DNA from: Flavobacteriaceae bacterium MAR_2010_72
GTDB taxonomy: Bacteria > Bacteroidota > Bacteroidia > Flavobacteriales > Flavobacteriaceae
Assembly (NCBI GenBank): GCA_003550275.1
Contig: QXCW01000002.1
Location: forward strand, 2,851,501 to 2,915,500
DNA: 64,000 bases
Direction: 5' to 3'
Shown here: one piece after another, positions 28,580 to 36,767 of the stretch
How the letters are laid out: the number at the start of each line of letters is the position of its first letter
Numbering within the stretch: the first letter of the stretch is position 1
The notes under the pieces: generated by a model
Told to the model about the DNA's origin: nothing
The model's input: only the letters and a program-made list of their open reading frames with translations
Database searches by the model: none
Position numbers and translations under genes: made by a program

Positions 28580-30109
28580 ATGAATGATTCGAGATACAAG
28601 ATAACCCTTTACTTGATTGTGATTGTGATATTAAGCACAATTGTGATACAAGTATATTGGAATTACAAAAACTATCTCACTAATAAACAACAACTTATTA
28701 ATGATGTCCAAGTAAGTCTTGACAAAGCGGTTGATGATTATTATGCCAAACTTGCCGAGCGTACCACTTATGGTTTTACCTTCGATAGCATTGGCGGAAA
28801 CGATAGCATTAAGGGCAAAGCTTTTCAAACTATTATAACATCATTAGATAAGGGTCATAAAATATTTAAAAACCTCGACAGTATTGAATTTGAAAACCTT
28901 GAGGGTGTTTCAGTTTTTAAAGGCTTAAAGGCTGATTCCATGTTTCATAAACCCACTTATAATAGACGAAAGGCGCCTGATTCTGGGATTCAAGAATTAG
29001 AATACCTCCACCCGCCTTCAGATTCCATTAAATTAAGGCATATTCAACGACTCACTTCGAAAATAGTGATCTCTATAAGCAATGATTCATTGGCACTTAA
29101 AAACCTTGACACGCTCATAAAAAGTGAATTCCGACGAAAACAGCTCAAAATTTCCTACTGGGTTTCATTTAAAAATTCTGACAAACCTGATCGCGTGTGG
29201 CCCAATACAAACGCTTCTGATTCGTTGGCAATACGCGCTAAAACTAATCTTTTACAGACAACATCAAAATCCACCTTTTTGCCTCGAGGTAGTACACTCA
29301 CTTTGTTTTTTACCAATGAAACACAAATGATTCTGCAGCGTATTTTAGGAGGGATATTAATTTCAACGCTTCTAGTTCTAGCCGTTATCAGCTCTCTATT
29401 TTATCTTTTAAAAATCATAAAGCAGCAAAAGCAACTCGCCGAAGTTAAAAATGACCTTATCAGTAATATTACACACGAATTTAAAACCCCAATAGCCACT
29501 ATTGGTGTCGCTCTAGAGAGTATCAAGAATTTTAATACTATTGAAGACAAAGAGAAAACAAAGCGCTATTTAGACATGTCGTCTGGCCAACTTACTAAAC
29601 TAAATACTATGGTTGAAAAATTATTGGAGACCGCTACTTTGGACAGCGACAGTTTAGAACTCAATAAGGAATCCATTAACATCGTTGAGTTAATTGAACA
29701 CATTATTGATAAACACAAAATGCAAACCAATACCAAAACCATAACATTTAATAGTCAATCAGATATAATTGAGGGCATCGTTGACGTGTTTCATTTTGAG
29801 AATGCCATCAATAATATTTTAGATAATGCAATTAAATATGGTGGAGATGAAATTCAAATAAGTATTGCTGAAAACTCGTTTGCGTTTACGGTTTCAATTT
29901 CTGACAATGGCACGACCATTACCAAAACAAACAAAGACCGTATTTTTGAAAAGTTTTATCGTATCCCAAAAGGGAACACACATGATGTAAAAGGTTTTGG
30001 AATTGGGCTCTATTACACCAAAACAATTATTGAAAAACACCAAGGCAGTATCCATTTGGAATTGACCAATACTAACACCATATTTAAAGTTACAATTCCA
30101 AAATACTAA
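28580..30109 (+). CDS. Sensor histidine kinase (two-component system)
   Basis: A 509-residue membrane kinase. Transmembrane helices lie at about 7-26 and 255-280, enclosing a periplasmic sensor domain of about 225 residues with no recognised fold. The H-box is 'NDLISNITHEFKTPIATIGV' with the phospho-His. The ATPase part shows the N-box 'NAINNILDNAIKYGGDEI' and the G-box 'GFGIGLYYTKTIIEKHQGS'. Its stop overlaps the start of the response-regulator gene by one base, so the pair is translationally coupled. Divergent from the GLPGLI genes, which are candidate targets. The signal sensed is unknown. Confidence 0.93.
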   Translation: MNDSRYKITLYLIVIVILSTIVIQVYWNYKNYLTNKQQLINDVQVSLDKAVDDYYAKLAERTTYGFTFDSIGGNDSIKGKAFQTIITSLDKGHKIFKNLDSIEFENLEGVSVFKGLKADSMFHKPTYNRRKAPDSGIQELEYLHPPSDSIKLRHIQRLTSKIVISISNDSLALKNLDTLIKSEFRRKQLKISYWVSFKNSDKPDRVWPNTNASDSLAIRAKTNLLQTTSKSTFLPRGSTLTLFFTNETQMILQRILGGILISTLLVLAVISSLFYLLKIIKQQKQLAEVKNDLISNITHEFKTPIATIGVALESIKNFNTIEDKEKTKRYLDMSSGQLTKLNTMVEKLLETATLDSDSLELNKESINIVELIEHIIDKHKMQTNTKTITFNSQSDIIEGIVDVFHFENAINNILDNAIKYGGDEIQISIAENSFAFTVSISDNGTTITKTNKDRIFEKFYRIPKGNTHDVKGFGIGLYYTKTIIEKHQGSIHLELTNTNTIFKVTIPKY

Positions 30110-30795
30110 TGAGTACTCCTTCAACAACCATACTATTAGCAGAAGATGAGCCAGCATTAGGCATGATCATTAAAGAAAGTTTAGAAACTAGAAACTTTAA
30201 GGTTTTGCTATGCGATAATGGCGAAAAAGCATTTGAGGTTTACAAATCCCATCAACCCGAAATATTGGTATTGGATGTGATGATGCCCAAAAAGGATGGG
30301 TTTACCTTGGCTAAAGAAGTTCGTGCTATAGACGATGCCATTCCCATCATTTTTTTAACTGCCAAATCACAAACACAAGATGTGGTTGAAGGGTTTACTA
30401 TAGGAGGAAATGATTATCTCAAAAAACCATTTAGCATGGAAGAGTTAATTGTTAGAATAAATAATTTACTCAACCGAACAAAGCTTCAAAGAACTTCTGA
30501 AATTTTAAAACTTGGAGGTTATCTCTTTGATTTTCCCAAACAAACACTTCAGTTCAAGGAAGACTCACCAATACAACTCACGCACCGAGAAGCCCATTTA
30601 CTTTTTCATTTGATTAAAAATAAGAACCAAGTGCTTGATCGCTCTCTCATACTTAACAAGCTTTGGGGTAATGATGATTTTTTTAGTGCGCGTAGCATGG
30701 ATGTTTTTATTAGCAAACTTCGAAAGAAACTTCAGCAAGACGAAAACATTCAAATTTTAAATGTTAGAGGATTTGGGTACAAACTCATAGTTTAA
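30109..30795 (+). CDS. OmpR-type response regulator
   Basis: A 228-residue regulator with receiver plus winged-helix DNA-binding domain. The receiver has the acidic pair 'LLAEDEPALG', phospho-acceptor Asp in 'ILVLDVMMPKKDGF' (about residue 53), the switch Thr in 'IIFLTAKSQ', and Lys in 'DYLKKPFSMEEL'. The output domain (about 125-228) shows 'LTHREAHLLFHLIKNKNQVL' and the recognition region 'SARSMDVFISKLRKKLQQD' with 'NVRGFGYKL' at the end. It overlaps the kinase gene by one base and is its partner. Confidence 0.95.
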   Translation: MSTPSTTILLAEDEPALGMIIKESLETRNFKVLLCDNGEKAFEVYKSHQPEILVLDVMMPKKDGFTLAKEVRAIDDAIPIIFLTAKSQTQDVVEGFTIGGNDYLKKPFSMEELIVRINNLLNRTKLQRTSEILKLGGYLFDFPKQTLQFKEDSPIQLTHREAHLLFHLIKNKNQVLDRSLILNKLWGNDDFFSARSMDVFISKLRKKLQQDENIQILNVRGFGYKLIV

Positions 30796-30829
30796 AAGTG
30801 GTTTGATTTTTGTAATTTTCAAACCCTAT

Positions 30830-31609
30830 ATGAAACAGTGCATTTACATTTTAAGTTTGATATCAATTTCGGTATTTGGACAACAACAAATTATTGCCAC
30901 TTTGAAGTCTACTACGCCTATTAAACAGCAAACCTTAATAGGTATTGATAATTTTGGAGTACACTACGCTATTCAACAGAACACATTTAGTAAAACTGAT
31001 AAAACTTCAACTCTAACTTACAGTAATGTCCAGCTTGGAAACATTAGCTCAGCAAATGCCTTTAATCCGTTAAAAATAAATCTGTTTTACAAAAATTTTA
31101 ATACCGCCATTATTTTGGATAATCGTCTTGCTGAAATTTTTAAAATCGATTTTAACACCAAGAAACCCTACAAAAATGTATCACACATTTCTACTGGCTA
31201 CGACAATACGCTCTGGATTTTTAATCAGGATAATCAACAACTAGAACTATACGATTATAAGGCCGACAAAGTAAGAGTCACTGCTGTTCCTGTTCAATCT
31301 AACGTGTTGGACATGAAAAGCAACTACAATTACTGCTGGCTACTTACCGAAAACCATCTCTATACTTACAATTACTTTGGAAGTGTTATTTCGAAACTCA
31401 AAAACAATTACTTTACGTCCATGAACGAGGATAATGGAAATATCGTGCTTAAATCGGGTCAAAAGCTATTTTATTTAGCTAAAGACAGTGAGGTTTTAAT
31501 TCCTATTAAATTACCAGAATTGTTAATAAATCGGTTTTTATTGACCAATGAAACCTTGTATATTTACGACGATGAAACACTTCATCAATTCCAACTAAAA
31601 ATCAATTAA
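30830..31609 (+). CDS. Exported protein of unknown function, possible beta-propeller-like
   Basis: A 259-residue protein. The start at 30830 places a signal peptide 'MKQCIYILSLISISVFGQ' at the N-terminus; the frame could extend to 30803, but the extra residues would spoil it. Repeated strand-like stretches ending in hydrophobic-aromatic pairs ('TLWIFNQDNQQLELYDY', 'YNYCWLLTENHLYTYNYFG', 'LTNETLYIYDDETLHQF') suggest a small propeller. No catalytic motif was seen. It is 34 bases after the response regulator and 3 bases before the deoxynucleoside kinase gene, so it belongs to one transcription unit, but no functional link to the kinase is evident. Confidence 0.7.
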   Translation: MKQCIYILSLISISVFGQQQIIATLKSTTPIKQQTLIGIDNFGVHYAIQQNTFSKTDKTSTLTYSNVQLGNISSANAFNPLKINLFYKNFNTAIILDNRLAEIFKIDFNTKKPYKNVSHISTGYDNTLWIFNQDNQQLELYDYKADKVRVTAVPVQSNVLDMKSNYNYCWLLTENHLYTYNYFGSVISKLKNNYFTSMNEDNGNIVLKSGQKLFYLAKDSEVLIPIKLPELLINRFLLTNETLYIYDDETLHQFQLKIN

Positions 31610-31612
31610 TAT

Positions 31613-32227
31613 ATGCACGTTGCTGTAGCCGGAAACATTGGCGCTGGAAAGACCACACTTACTAAATTATTAGCCAAACATTATAAATGGGAACCCCAAT
31701 TGGAAGATGTTGTAGATAATCCCTATTTGGATGATTTTTACAACCAAATGGAGCGCTGGAGCTTTAATTTACAAGTGTATTTTTTGAACAGTCGGTTTAG
31801 GCAAGTCGAACAAATAAGAAAAAGCGGTAAGGATATCATTCAGGACCGAACCATATATGAAGATGCACATATTTTTGCGCCAAACCTTCATGCTATGGGT
31901 TTAATGACCAACCGTGATTTTGAAAATTACCGTTCGCTTTTTGATTTGATGGAATCCTTTGTTAAAGGCCCTGATTTATTGATCTATTTAAGGAGTTCAA
32001 TTCCTAATTTGGTGAACCAAATCCACAAACGTGGACGGGATTATGAAAACTCCATAAGTATTGACTATTTAAGCCGTTTGAATGAGCGTTATGAAGCTTG
32101 GATCCATGGTTATGATAAAGGCAAACTGTTAATTGTTGATGTAGATCATTTAGATTTTGTTACCAAGCCTGAAGATTTAGGAAGCATTATCAATAAAATT
32201 GACGCAGAAATTCATGGGTTGTTTTAG
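31613..32227 (+). CDS. Deoxynucleoside kinase
   Basis: A 204-residue cytosolic kinase of the deoxyadenosine/deoxyguanosine/thymidine kinase-2 family. The P-loop is 'VAVAGNIGAGKTTLTKLLAK'. The substrate region is 'ERWSFNLQVYFLNSRF', the 'DRTIYEDAHIFA' motif carries the conserved Asp-Arg, and the lid region is 'IHKRGRDYENSI'. It phosphorylates salvaged deoxynucleosides. Which base is preferred cannot be told. Only 3 bases separate it from the upstream exported-protein gene. A terminator follows. Confidence 0.92.
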   Translation: MHVAVAGNIGAGKTTLTKLLAKHYKWEPQLEDVVDNPYLDDFYNQMERWSFNLQVYFLNSRFRQVEQIRKSGKDIIQDRTIYEDAHIFAPNLHAMGLMTNRDFENYRSLFDLMESFVKGPDLLIYLRSSIPNLVNQIHKRGRDYENSISIDYLSRLNERYEAWIHGYDKGKLLIVDVDHLDFVTKPEDLGSIINKIDAEIHGLF

Positions 32228-32252
32228 CAACTTTATAAAATAACTTTAAAAC

Positions 32253-32283
32253 AAAAAAACCACGCCAAGAGCGTGGTTTTTTT
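32253..32283. terminator. Terminator between deoxynucleoside kinase and hppA
   Basis: Stem AAAAACCACGC / GCGTGGTTTTT with a CAAGA loop (about 32255-32281), A's on the left and T's on the right. It lies between convergent genes and can work in both directions. Confidence 0.9.
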
Positions 32284-32303
32284 ATTCTATAACTAAGGAT
32301 CAT

Positions 32304-34808
32304 TTAGTTTTTCTCTTCAACTTCTTTGATCACTTTTTTTACAACTTTAGAATTCGTTTCGACTTTCACTTCAGCATCTTTTAAAGCTTTCAATTTAGCC
32401 TCAACCTCTTCTTTTGTACCTTCAAAACTATCTTCCTTTGTAACAGCTTCACCATTTTCGGTTGTAGTCGTTGTCACAACTGCTTTCACTGTACCATCTT
32501 CATTATTGGTCATTTCTACTTTTATTTCTTTTTGAAGATGTTCACCATGTCCTTCTTCAGAAAAATGCATTTCTCCACCTTCTTTAATTTCATGTTTTAC
32601 GCCATCTTCATCAATCCATACTTTTACATCTTCAGTAATTGCCAAACCTTCTTCCGTACTATGTCCTCCTAAAATTGGCGCAATCACTAGGCCAACTAAA
32701 CAGGTAAGTTTAATAAGGATGTTCATTGAAGGTCCAGAGGTGTCTTTAAATGGATCACCTACTGTATCACCAGTTACCGCTGCTTTATGGGCATCAGACC
32801 CTTTGTAGGTCATTTTTCCGTCGATCTCTACACCAGCTTCAAATGATTTTTTAGCATTGTCCCAAGCACCACCTGCGTTATTTTGGAAAATAGCCCACAT
32901 GACCCCACTTACACAAACACCAGCCATATAACCACCTAATGGTTCTGCACCAAATAACAAACCAATAATAATTGGAGTGATAATGGTAATCAAACCAGGC
33001 AAGATCATTTCTTTTAGTGCGGCTTTAGTAGAAATATCAACACATTTTGCATATTCTGGAGTTCCGGTTCCTTCCATAATTCCTGGAATTTCTCTGAATT
33101 GACGACGCACTTCCTGAACCATTTCCATTGCCGCTTTTCCTACCGATTGCATAGCCAATGCCGAAAAGATAACAGGAATCATTCCTCCAACAAATAACAT
33201 GGCTAACACATCAGCTTTAAAAATATTAATTCCATCAATTCCTGTAAAGGTTACATAAGCTGCAAATAAAGCCAAAGCCGTTAAGGCGGCAGAAGCAATT
33301 GCAAATCCTTTACCTACGGCTGCGGTTGTATTACCGACTGAATCCAAGATATCAGTACGCTCGCGAACTTCAGGATCCAATTCACTCATTTCAGCTACAC
33401 CACCTGCGTTATCGGCAATTGGACCAAAAGCGTCAATAGCTAACTGCATAGCAGTAGTAGCCATCATAGCAGAGGCAGCCAGAGCTACACCGTAAAATCC
33501 TGCTAACTCATAAGATCCATAAATTGCAGCAGCAAATAGAATCACGGATAAGAAGGTCGATTTCATACCAACTGCTAAACCAGCAATAATATTGGTCGCC
33601 GCTCCAGTAGAACTATTTCTTACGATATCCAATACTGGCTTTTTACCCAAACTTGTATAGTATGCCGTTACAACAGAAATCAAAGCACCAACAGCCAAAC
33701 CAATACAGGCCGACCAGAATACATTAATAGATGGAATCACTTTATAACCTTCACCAAAAAACTTCATGTTCATGGTTTCTGGCAACATCATGTCAATTAA
33801 GAACCAACTGGCTATTAAGGTTAATATGATAGCAACCCAGTTCCCTGTATCTAAAGCTTTTTGAACTTGCGCTTCTTTTGCATTATTATTTGAAATCTTA
33901 ACTAAAAATGTTCCTAAAATAGACGCTAAGATACCAACACCAGCAATAACAATTGGCAATAAAATTGGTCCCATATTATTGAAAGCATCTGTAAAAGGCG
34001 CTTCAATAGACATGTCCTTGATCAAATAATTTCCAAGTACCATAGCAGCAAGAACAGTTGCTACATAACTTCCAAATAAATCGGCTCCCATACCGGCAAC
34101 ATCTCCTACGTTATCACCAACGTTATCAGCAATAGTTGCTGGGTTACGAGGATCATCTTCTGGAATTCCTGCCTCCACTTTACCAACTAAGTCAGCACCA
34201 ACATCGGCAGCTTTCGTATAAATACCTCCACCTACACGAGCAAATAGAGCAATAGATTCCGCACCAAGAGAAAACCCAGCAAGAGTTTCTAAAACAACTG
34301 TCATATTGGTATAAAAATTCCCTTCAACACCCATAAACTGGCTTACAAAGAACATAAAGAACAAACTTAATCCCAAAACCGCTAAACTGGCAACACCAAG
34401 TCCCATGACAGTTCCACCACCAAACGACACTTTAAGTGCTTGAGGCAAACTTGTTTTTGCAGCTTCAGCTGTACGCGCATTAGCTTCAGTAGCTATACGC
34501 ATCCCAATATTACCTGCCAAGGCAGAAAAAACGGCTCCAAAAATAAAGGCTGGAACAATCATCCAGCTTGTAGTGTCAACTATTTGAGAAATACCAAACA
34601 ATGCTAAAGAAGCTATACCAACAAAGATTAATAATAAACGATATTCAGCATTTAAAAAGGCCAGTGCCCCTTCCTTTATGGCTTTAGAAATACCTTGCAT
34701 TTTTTCACTTCCAGCTGGTTGCTTTTTTACCCAAGCCATTTTCACGAACATAAAAATAAGTCCGACGATTGCCAATGCGATTGGCACTAAAATCATGTTT
34801 GATTCCAT
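32304..34808 (-). CDS. hppA: Membrane-bound, ion-pumping pyrophosphatase with C-terminal extension
   Basis: An 834-residue pump that uses pyrophosphate hydrolysis to move H+ and/or Na+. Family motifs: '[20 protein letters not shown]', '[20 protein letters not shown]', '[17 protein letters not shown]' and '[20 protein letters not shown]'. '[10 protein letters not shown]' has Ala, not Lys, at the site that marks K+-dependent enzymes. The last membrane segment ends near residue 710 ('VIAPILGG'). A further 120 residues, rich in Glu, Lys and Thr, follow and are not part of the usual 16-helix core. The start at 34808 is preferred because the longer frame would begin inside the -7 box. Next to soluble pyrophosphatase. 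Confidence 0.95.
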   Translation of the reverse strand: MESNMILVPIALAIVGLIFMFVKMAWVKKQPAGSEKMQGISKAIKEGALAFLNAEYRLLLIFVGIASLALFGISQIVDTTSWMIVPAFIFGAVFSALAGNIGMRIATEANARTAEAAKTSLPQALKVSFGGGTVMGLGVASLAVLGLSLFFMFFVSQFMGVEGNFYTNMTVVLETLAGFSLGAESIALFARVGGGIYTKAADVGADLVGKVEAGIPEDDPRNPATIADNVGDNVGDVAGMGADLFGSYVATVLAAMVLGNYLIKDMSIEAPFTDAFNNMGPILLPIVIAGVGILASILGTFLVKISNNNAKEAQVQKALDTGNWVAIILTLIASWFLIDMMLPETMNMKFFGEGYKVIPSINVFWSACIGLAVGALISVVTAYYTSLGKKPVLDIVRNSSTGAATNIIAGLAVGMKSTFLSVILFAAAIYGSYELAGFYGVALAASAMMATTAMQLAIDAFGPIADNAGGVAEMSELDPEVRERTDILDSVGNTTAAVGKGFAIASAALTALALFAAYVTFTGIDGINIFKADVLAMLFVGGMIPVIFSALAMQSVGKAAMEMVQEVRRQFREIPGIMEGTGTPEYAKCVDISTKAALKEMILPGLITIITPIIIGLLFGAEPLGGYMAGVCVSGVMWAIFQNNAGGAWDNAKKSFEAGVEIDGKMTYKGSDAHKAAVTGDTVGDPFKDTSGPSMNILIKLTCLVGLVIAPILGGHSTEEGLAITEDVKVWIDEDGVKHEIKEGGEMHFSEEGHGEHLQKEIKVEMTNNEDGTVKAVVTTTTTENGEAVTKEDSFEGTKEEVEAKLKALKDAEVKVETNSKVVKKVIKEVEEKN

Positions 34809-34835
34809 TTTAATTGGTTTTGTTATTTTGCTGGG

Positions 34836-34866
34836 CAAAAGTAGTAAAACAAAGCGAATTAAAAAA
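34836..34866 (-). promoter_or_regulatory. hppA promoter
   Basis: Minus strand TTTT (34866-34863), 19 bases, TACTTTTG (34843-34836), a full TAnnTTTG match. RNA would start about 22 bases before the ATG at 34808. The -33 box overlaps the T run of the preceding ppa terminator. Confidence 0.6.
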
Positions 34867-34893
34867 CCCTAATAACGCATTGTTAAAAGGGTT
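34861..34893 (-). terminator. Terminator of ppa
   Basis: Minus-strand hairpin AACCCT...AGGGTT with an inner TAAC/GTTA stem and symmetrical TT loops, ending in six T's (34866-34861). It lies 27 bases after the ppa stop, so ppa and hppA appear to be separate transcripts. Confidence 0.7.
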
Positions 34894-34919
34894 GCTTATA
34901 TTTGAGTTGTTTACTTAAT

Positions 34920-35447
34920 TTAAATTGTAAATCCGCCTATGGCTTTATAATCACTAGTTTCATAACGATTAATGCATTTGTTTAGGATGTCATAAGCCTC
35001 TTCTGCATTACCCCAACCTTCAACGTCTACTTTCTTTTTCTCAAGGTCTTTATAAACCTTAAAAAAATGCTCTATTTCCTTGATTTGGTGTGGATTCAAA
35101 TCGTATAAATCGTTTAAACTGTTCCAAATCGGGTCAGATACAGGAACACAAATCAACTTTTCATCATTTCCTTTTTCGTCAGCCATATGAAATACGCCAA
35201 TAGGCTTTACTTCCATAACACACATGGGAAATGTAGGCTCTGTCCCCAAAACCAATACATCTAACGGATCACCATCTAAAGCCAAGGTTTCTGGGATAAA
35301 TCCGTAATCGGCTGGATACATCATGGATGAAAACAATAAACGATCAAATCGGATTTTTTTTAGTTCAAAATCATATTCGTATTTATTACGGCTTCCCTTT
35401 GGAATTTCTATCAACACATCAAAGGTCAATTTTCCTGCTGCTGTCAT
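34920..35447 (-). CDS. ppa: Soluble inorganic pyrophosphatase (family I)
   Basis: A 175-residue cytosolic enzyme hydrolysing pyrophosphate to phosphate. The start contains 'EIPKGSRNKYEYD', and the family signature 'DGDPLDVLVLG' supplies the metal-binding aspartates. 'YPADYGFIPETLALDGD' and 'DEKGNDEKLICVPVSDP' are also standard. 'GWGNAEEAYDIL' is near the end. Length is normal. It has its own promoter (TATCTTTG just upstream) and terminator. The neighbouring gene encodes the energy-conserving membrane pyrophosphatase, so the cell keeps both a wasteful and a pumping route side by side. Confidence 0.96.
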   Translation of the reverse strand: MTAAGKLTFDVLIEIPKGSRNKYEYDFELKKIRFDRLLFSSMMYPADYGFIPETLALDGDPLDVLVLGTEPTFPMCVMEVKPIGVFHMADEKGNDEKLICVPVSDPIWNSLNDLYDLNPHQIKEIEHFFKVYKDLEKKKVDVEGWGNAEEAYDILNKCINRYETSDYKAIGGFTI

Positions 35448-35465
35448 ATTTTATTTTTAGGACTG

Positions 35466-35473
35466 CAAAGATA
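35466..35473 (-). promoter_or_regulatory. -7 box of ppa
   Basis: TATCTTTG on the minus strand (35473-35466), a full TAnnTTTG match, 18 bases before the ATG at 35447. The -33 region reads TTGC with a 19-base spacer, a weak match. Confidence 0.5.
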
Positions 35474-35569
35474 CACAAGTGTTTAGCTTTTGGCAACATA
35501 TTACCACTTGTCTTTCTCAATAAAATATCCGAACTTCAACAGAATTATTAAACCAGCAAATGACATTTT

Positions 35570-36733
35570 ATGGATACCATTAAACCCTTCATCATTAGAC
35601 GATTTATAATTGCCCTAGCCGTTACTTTTATAATGTTTAGTTGTAAAAAACATAGTCAAGAGCCCTTAACGACTACAGTTAACGATTGGACCTTCCCTGA
35701 ATTTGTAAAAGTAGACAGCTTGAATCCTATTTTAAACCCTTCCAATCAACTTGAATTTACCGATCCTATTACAGGAAACCTTGTCAAGTGGGAAGAACGC
35801 AACGTGCTCAATCCCACAGCCGTAGTTAAAGATGGTAAAGTATATTTAATGTATAGGGCACAGGATATATATGGTACCTCGCGTATGGGCATGGCTGTTA
35901 GTGATGACGGACTTCATTTTGAAAAAATGAAGGCTCCAGTATTTTATCCTGATAATGACACTATGAAATTATATGAATGGAATTACAAAAAAGGGATTTC
36001 ACAAACTTTAGATGCAAATGAAGATTACTTTGATGGTGCCGAAGACCCTCGAATTGTTGAAAGTGCTTCTGGCGATTACATTATGACCTACACCTCATAC
36101 GATGGAAAGACCGCACGATTAAGTATTGCCTCTTCAAAAGACCTACTCACTTGGACCAAACACGGCTTGGTTTTAAAAGATGACAACTATAAAGACCTCT
36201 GGTCTAAATCTGGAGCAATAGTATGTGAATTGCAAGGCCATAGAATGGTTGCAAAGAAAATCAATGGCAAATACTGGATGTATTATGGAGATACTGATTT
36301 GTTTATGGCTACCTCAACAGATTTGATTCATTGGGAAGTTGCCGAAAACGCAGAATCTGGCAAACCCATCACTGTACTTCATCCTAGAATGGGGTATTTT
36401 GATAGCCGTTTGGTTGAGCCTGGCCCATTTGCGTTGCTTAAAGATGAAGGGATAGTATTAATTTATAATGGCAGTAATGCAGCTAACTTTAATGATCCTA
36501 ACTTGCCTAAATTTACCTATGCCGCAGGGCAAGCTTTATTTGATAAAAATGAGCCTTATAAACTTATAGCGAGAACAGATGATTATTTTATTTACCCCGA
36601 CAAGGATTATGAAAAAGTAGGCGAAGTTAATGAGGTGTGTTTTGTTGAAGGTTTGGTATTTTTTAAAGACCAATGGTTTTTATATTATGGCACAGCAGAT
36701 TCCAAAATCGCAGTGGCAGTAGCTAATAAATAG
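35570..36733 (+). CDS. GH130-like glycosidase/phosphorylase, lipoprotein
   Basis: A 387-residue five-bladed-propeller enzyme. The N-terminus is a lipoprotein signal: a hydrophobic helix to about residue 24 and lipobox 'IMFSC'. Family GH130 features: 'GKVYLMYRAQDIYGTSRMG', 'MAVSDDGLHFEK', 'GAEDPRIVESASGDYIMTYT' and 'HPRMGYFDSRLVEPGP'. GH130 enzymes cleave or phosphorolyse beta-mannosides. Because it is exported, a hydrolase acting on mannose-containing oligosaccharides is more likely than a phosphorylase, but that is inference. It stands alone, divergent from ppa and convergent with a DUF5686 gene. Confidence 0.85.
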   Translation: MDTIKPFIIRRFIIALAVTFIMFSCKKHSQEPLTTTVNDWTFPEFVKVDSLNPILNPSNQLEFTDPITGNLVKWEERNVLNPTAVVKDGKVYLMYRAQDIYGTSRMGMAVSDDGLHFEKMKAPVFYPDNDTMKLYEWNYKKGISQTLDANEDYFDGAEDPRIVESASGDYIMTYTSYDGKTARLSIASSKDLLTWTKHGLVLKDDNYKDLWSKSGAIVCELQGHRMVAKKINGKYWMYYGDTDLFMATSTDLIHWEVAENAESGKPITVLHPRMGYFDSRLVEPGPFALLKDEGIVLIYNGSNAANFNDPNLPKFTYAAGQALFDKNEPYKLIARTDDYFIYPDKDYEKVGEVNEVCFVEGLVFFKDQWFLYYGTADSKIAVAVANK

Positions 36734-36767
36734 CTGTTTTAATTTTTTAAATGATTAGAGTAAAGTT

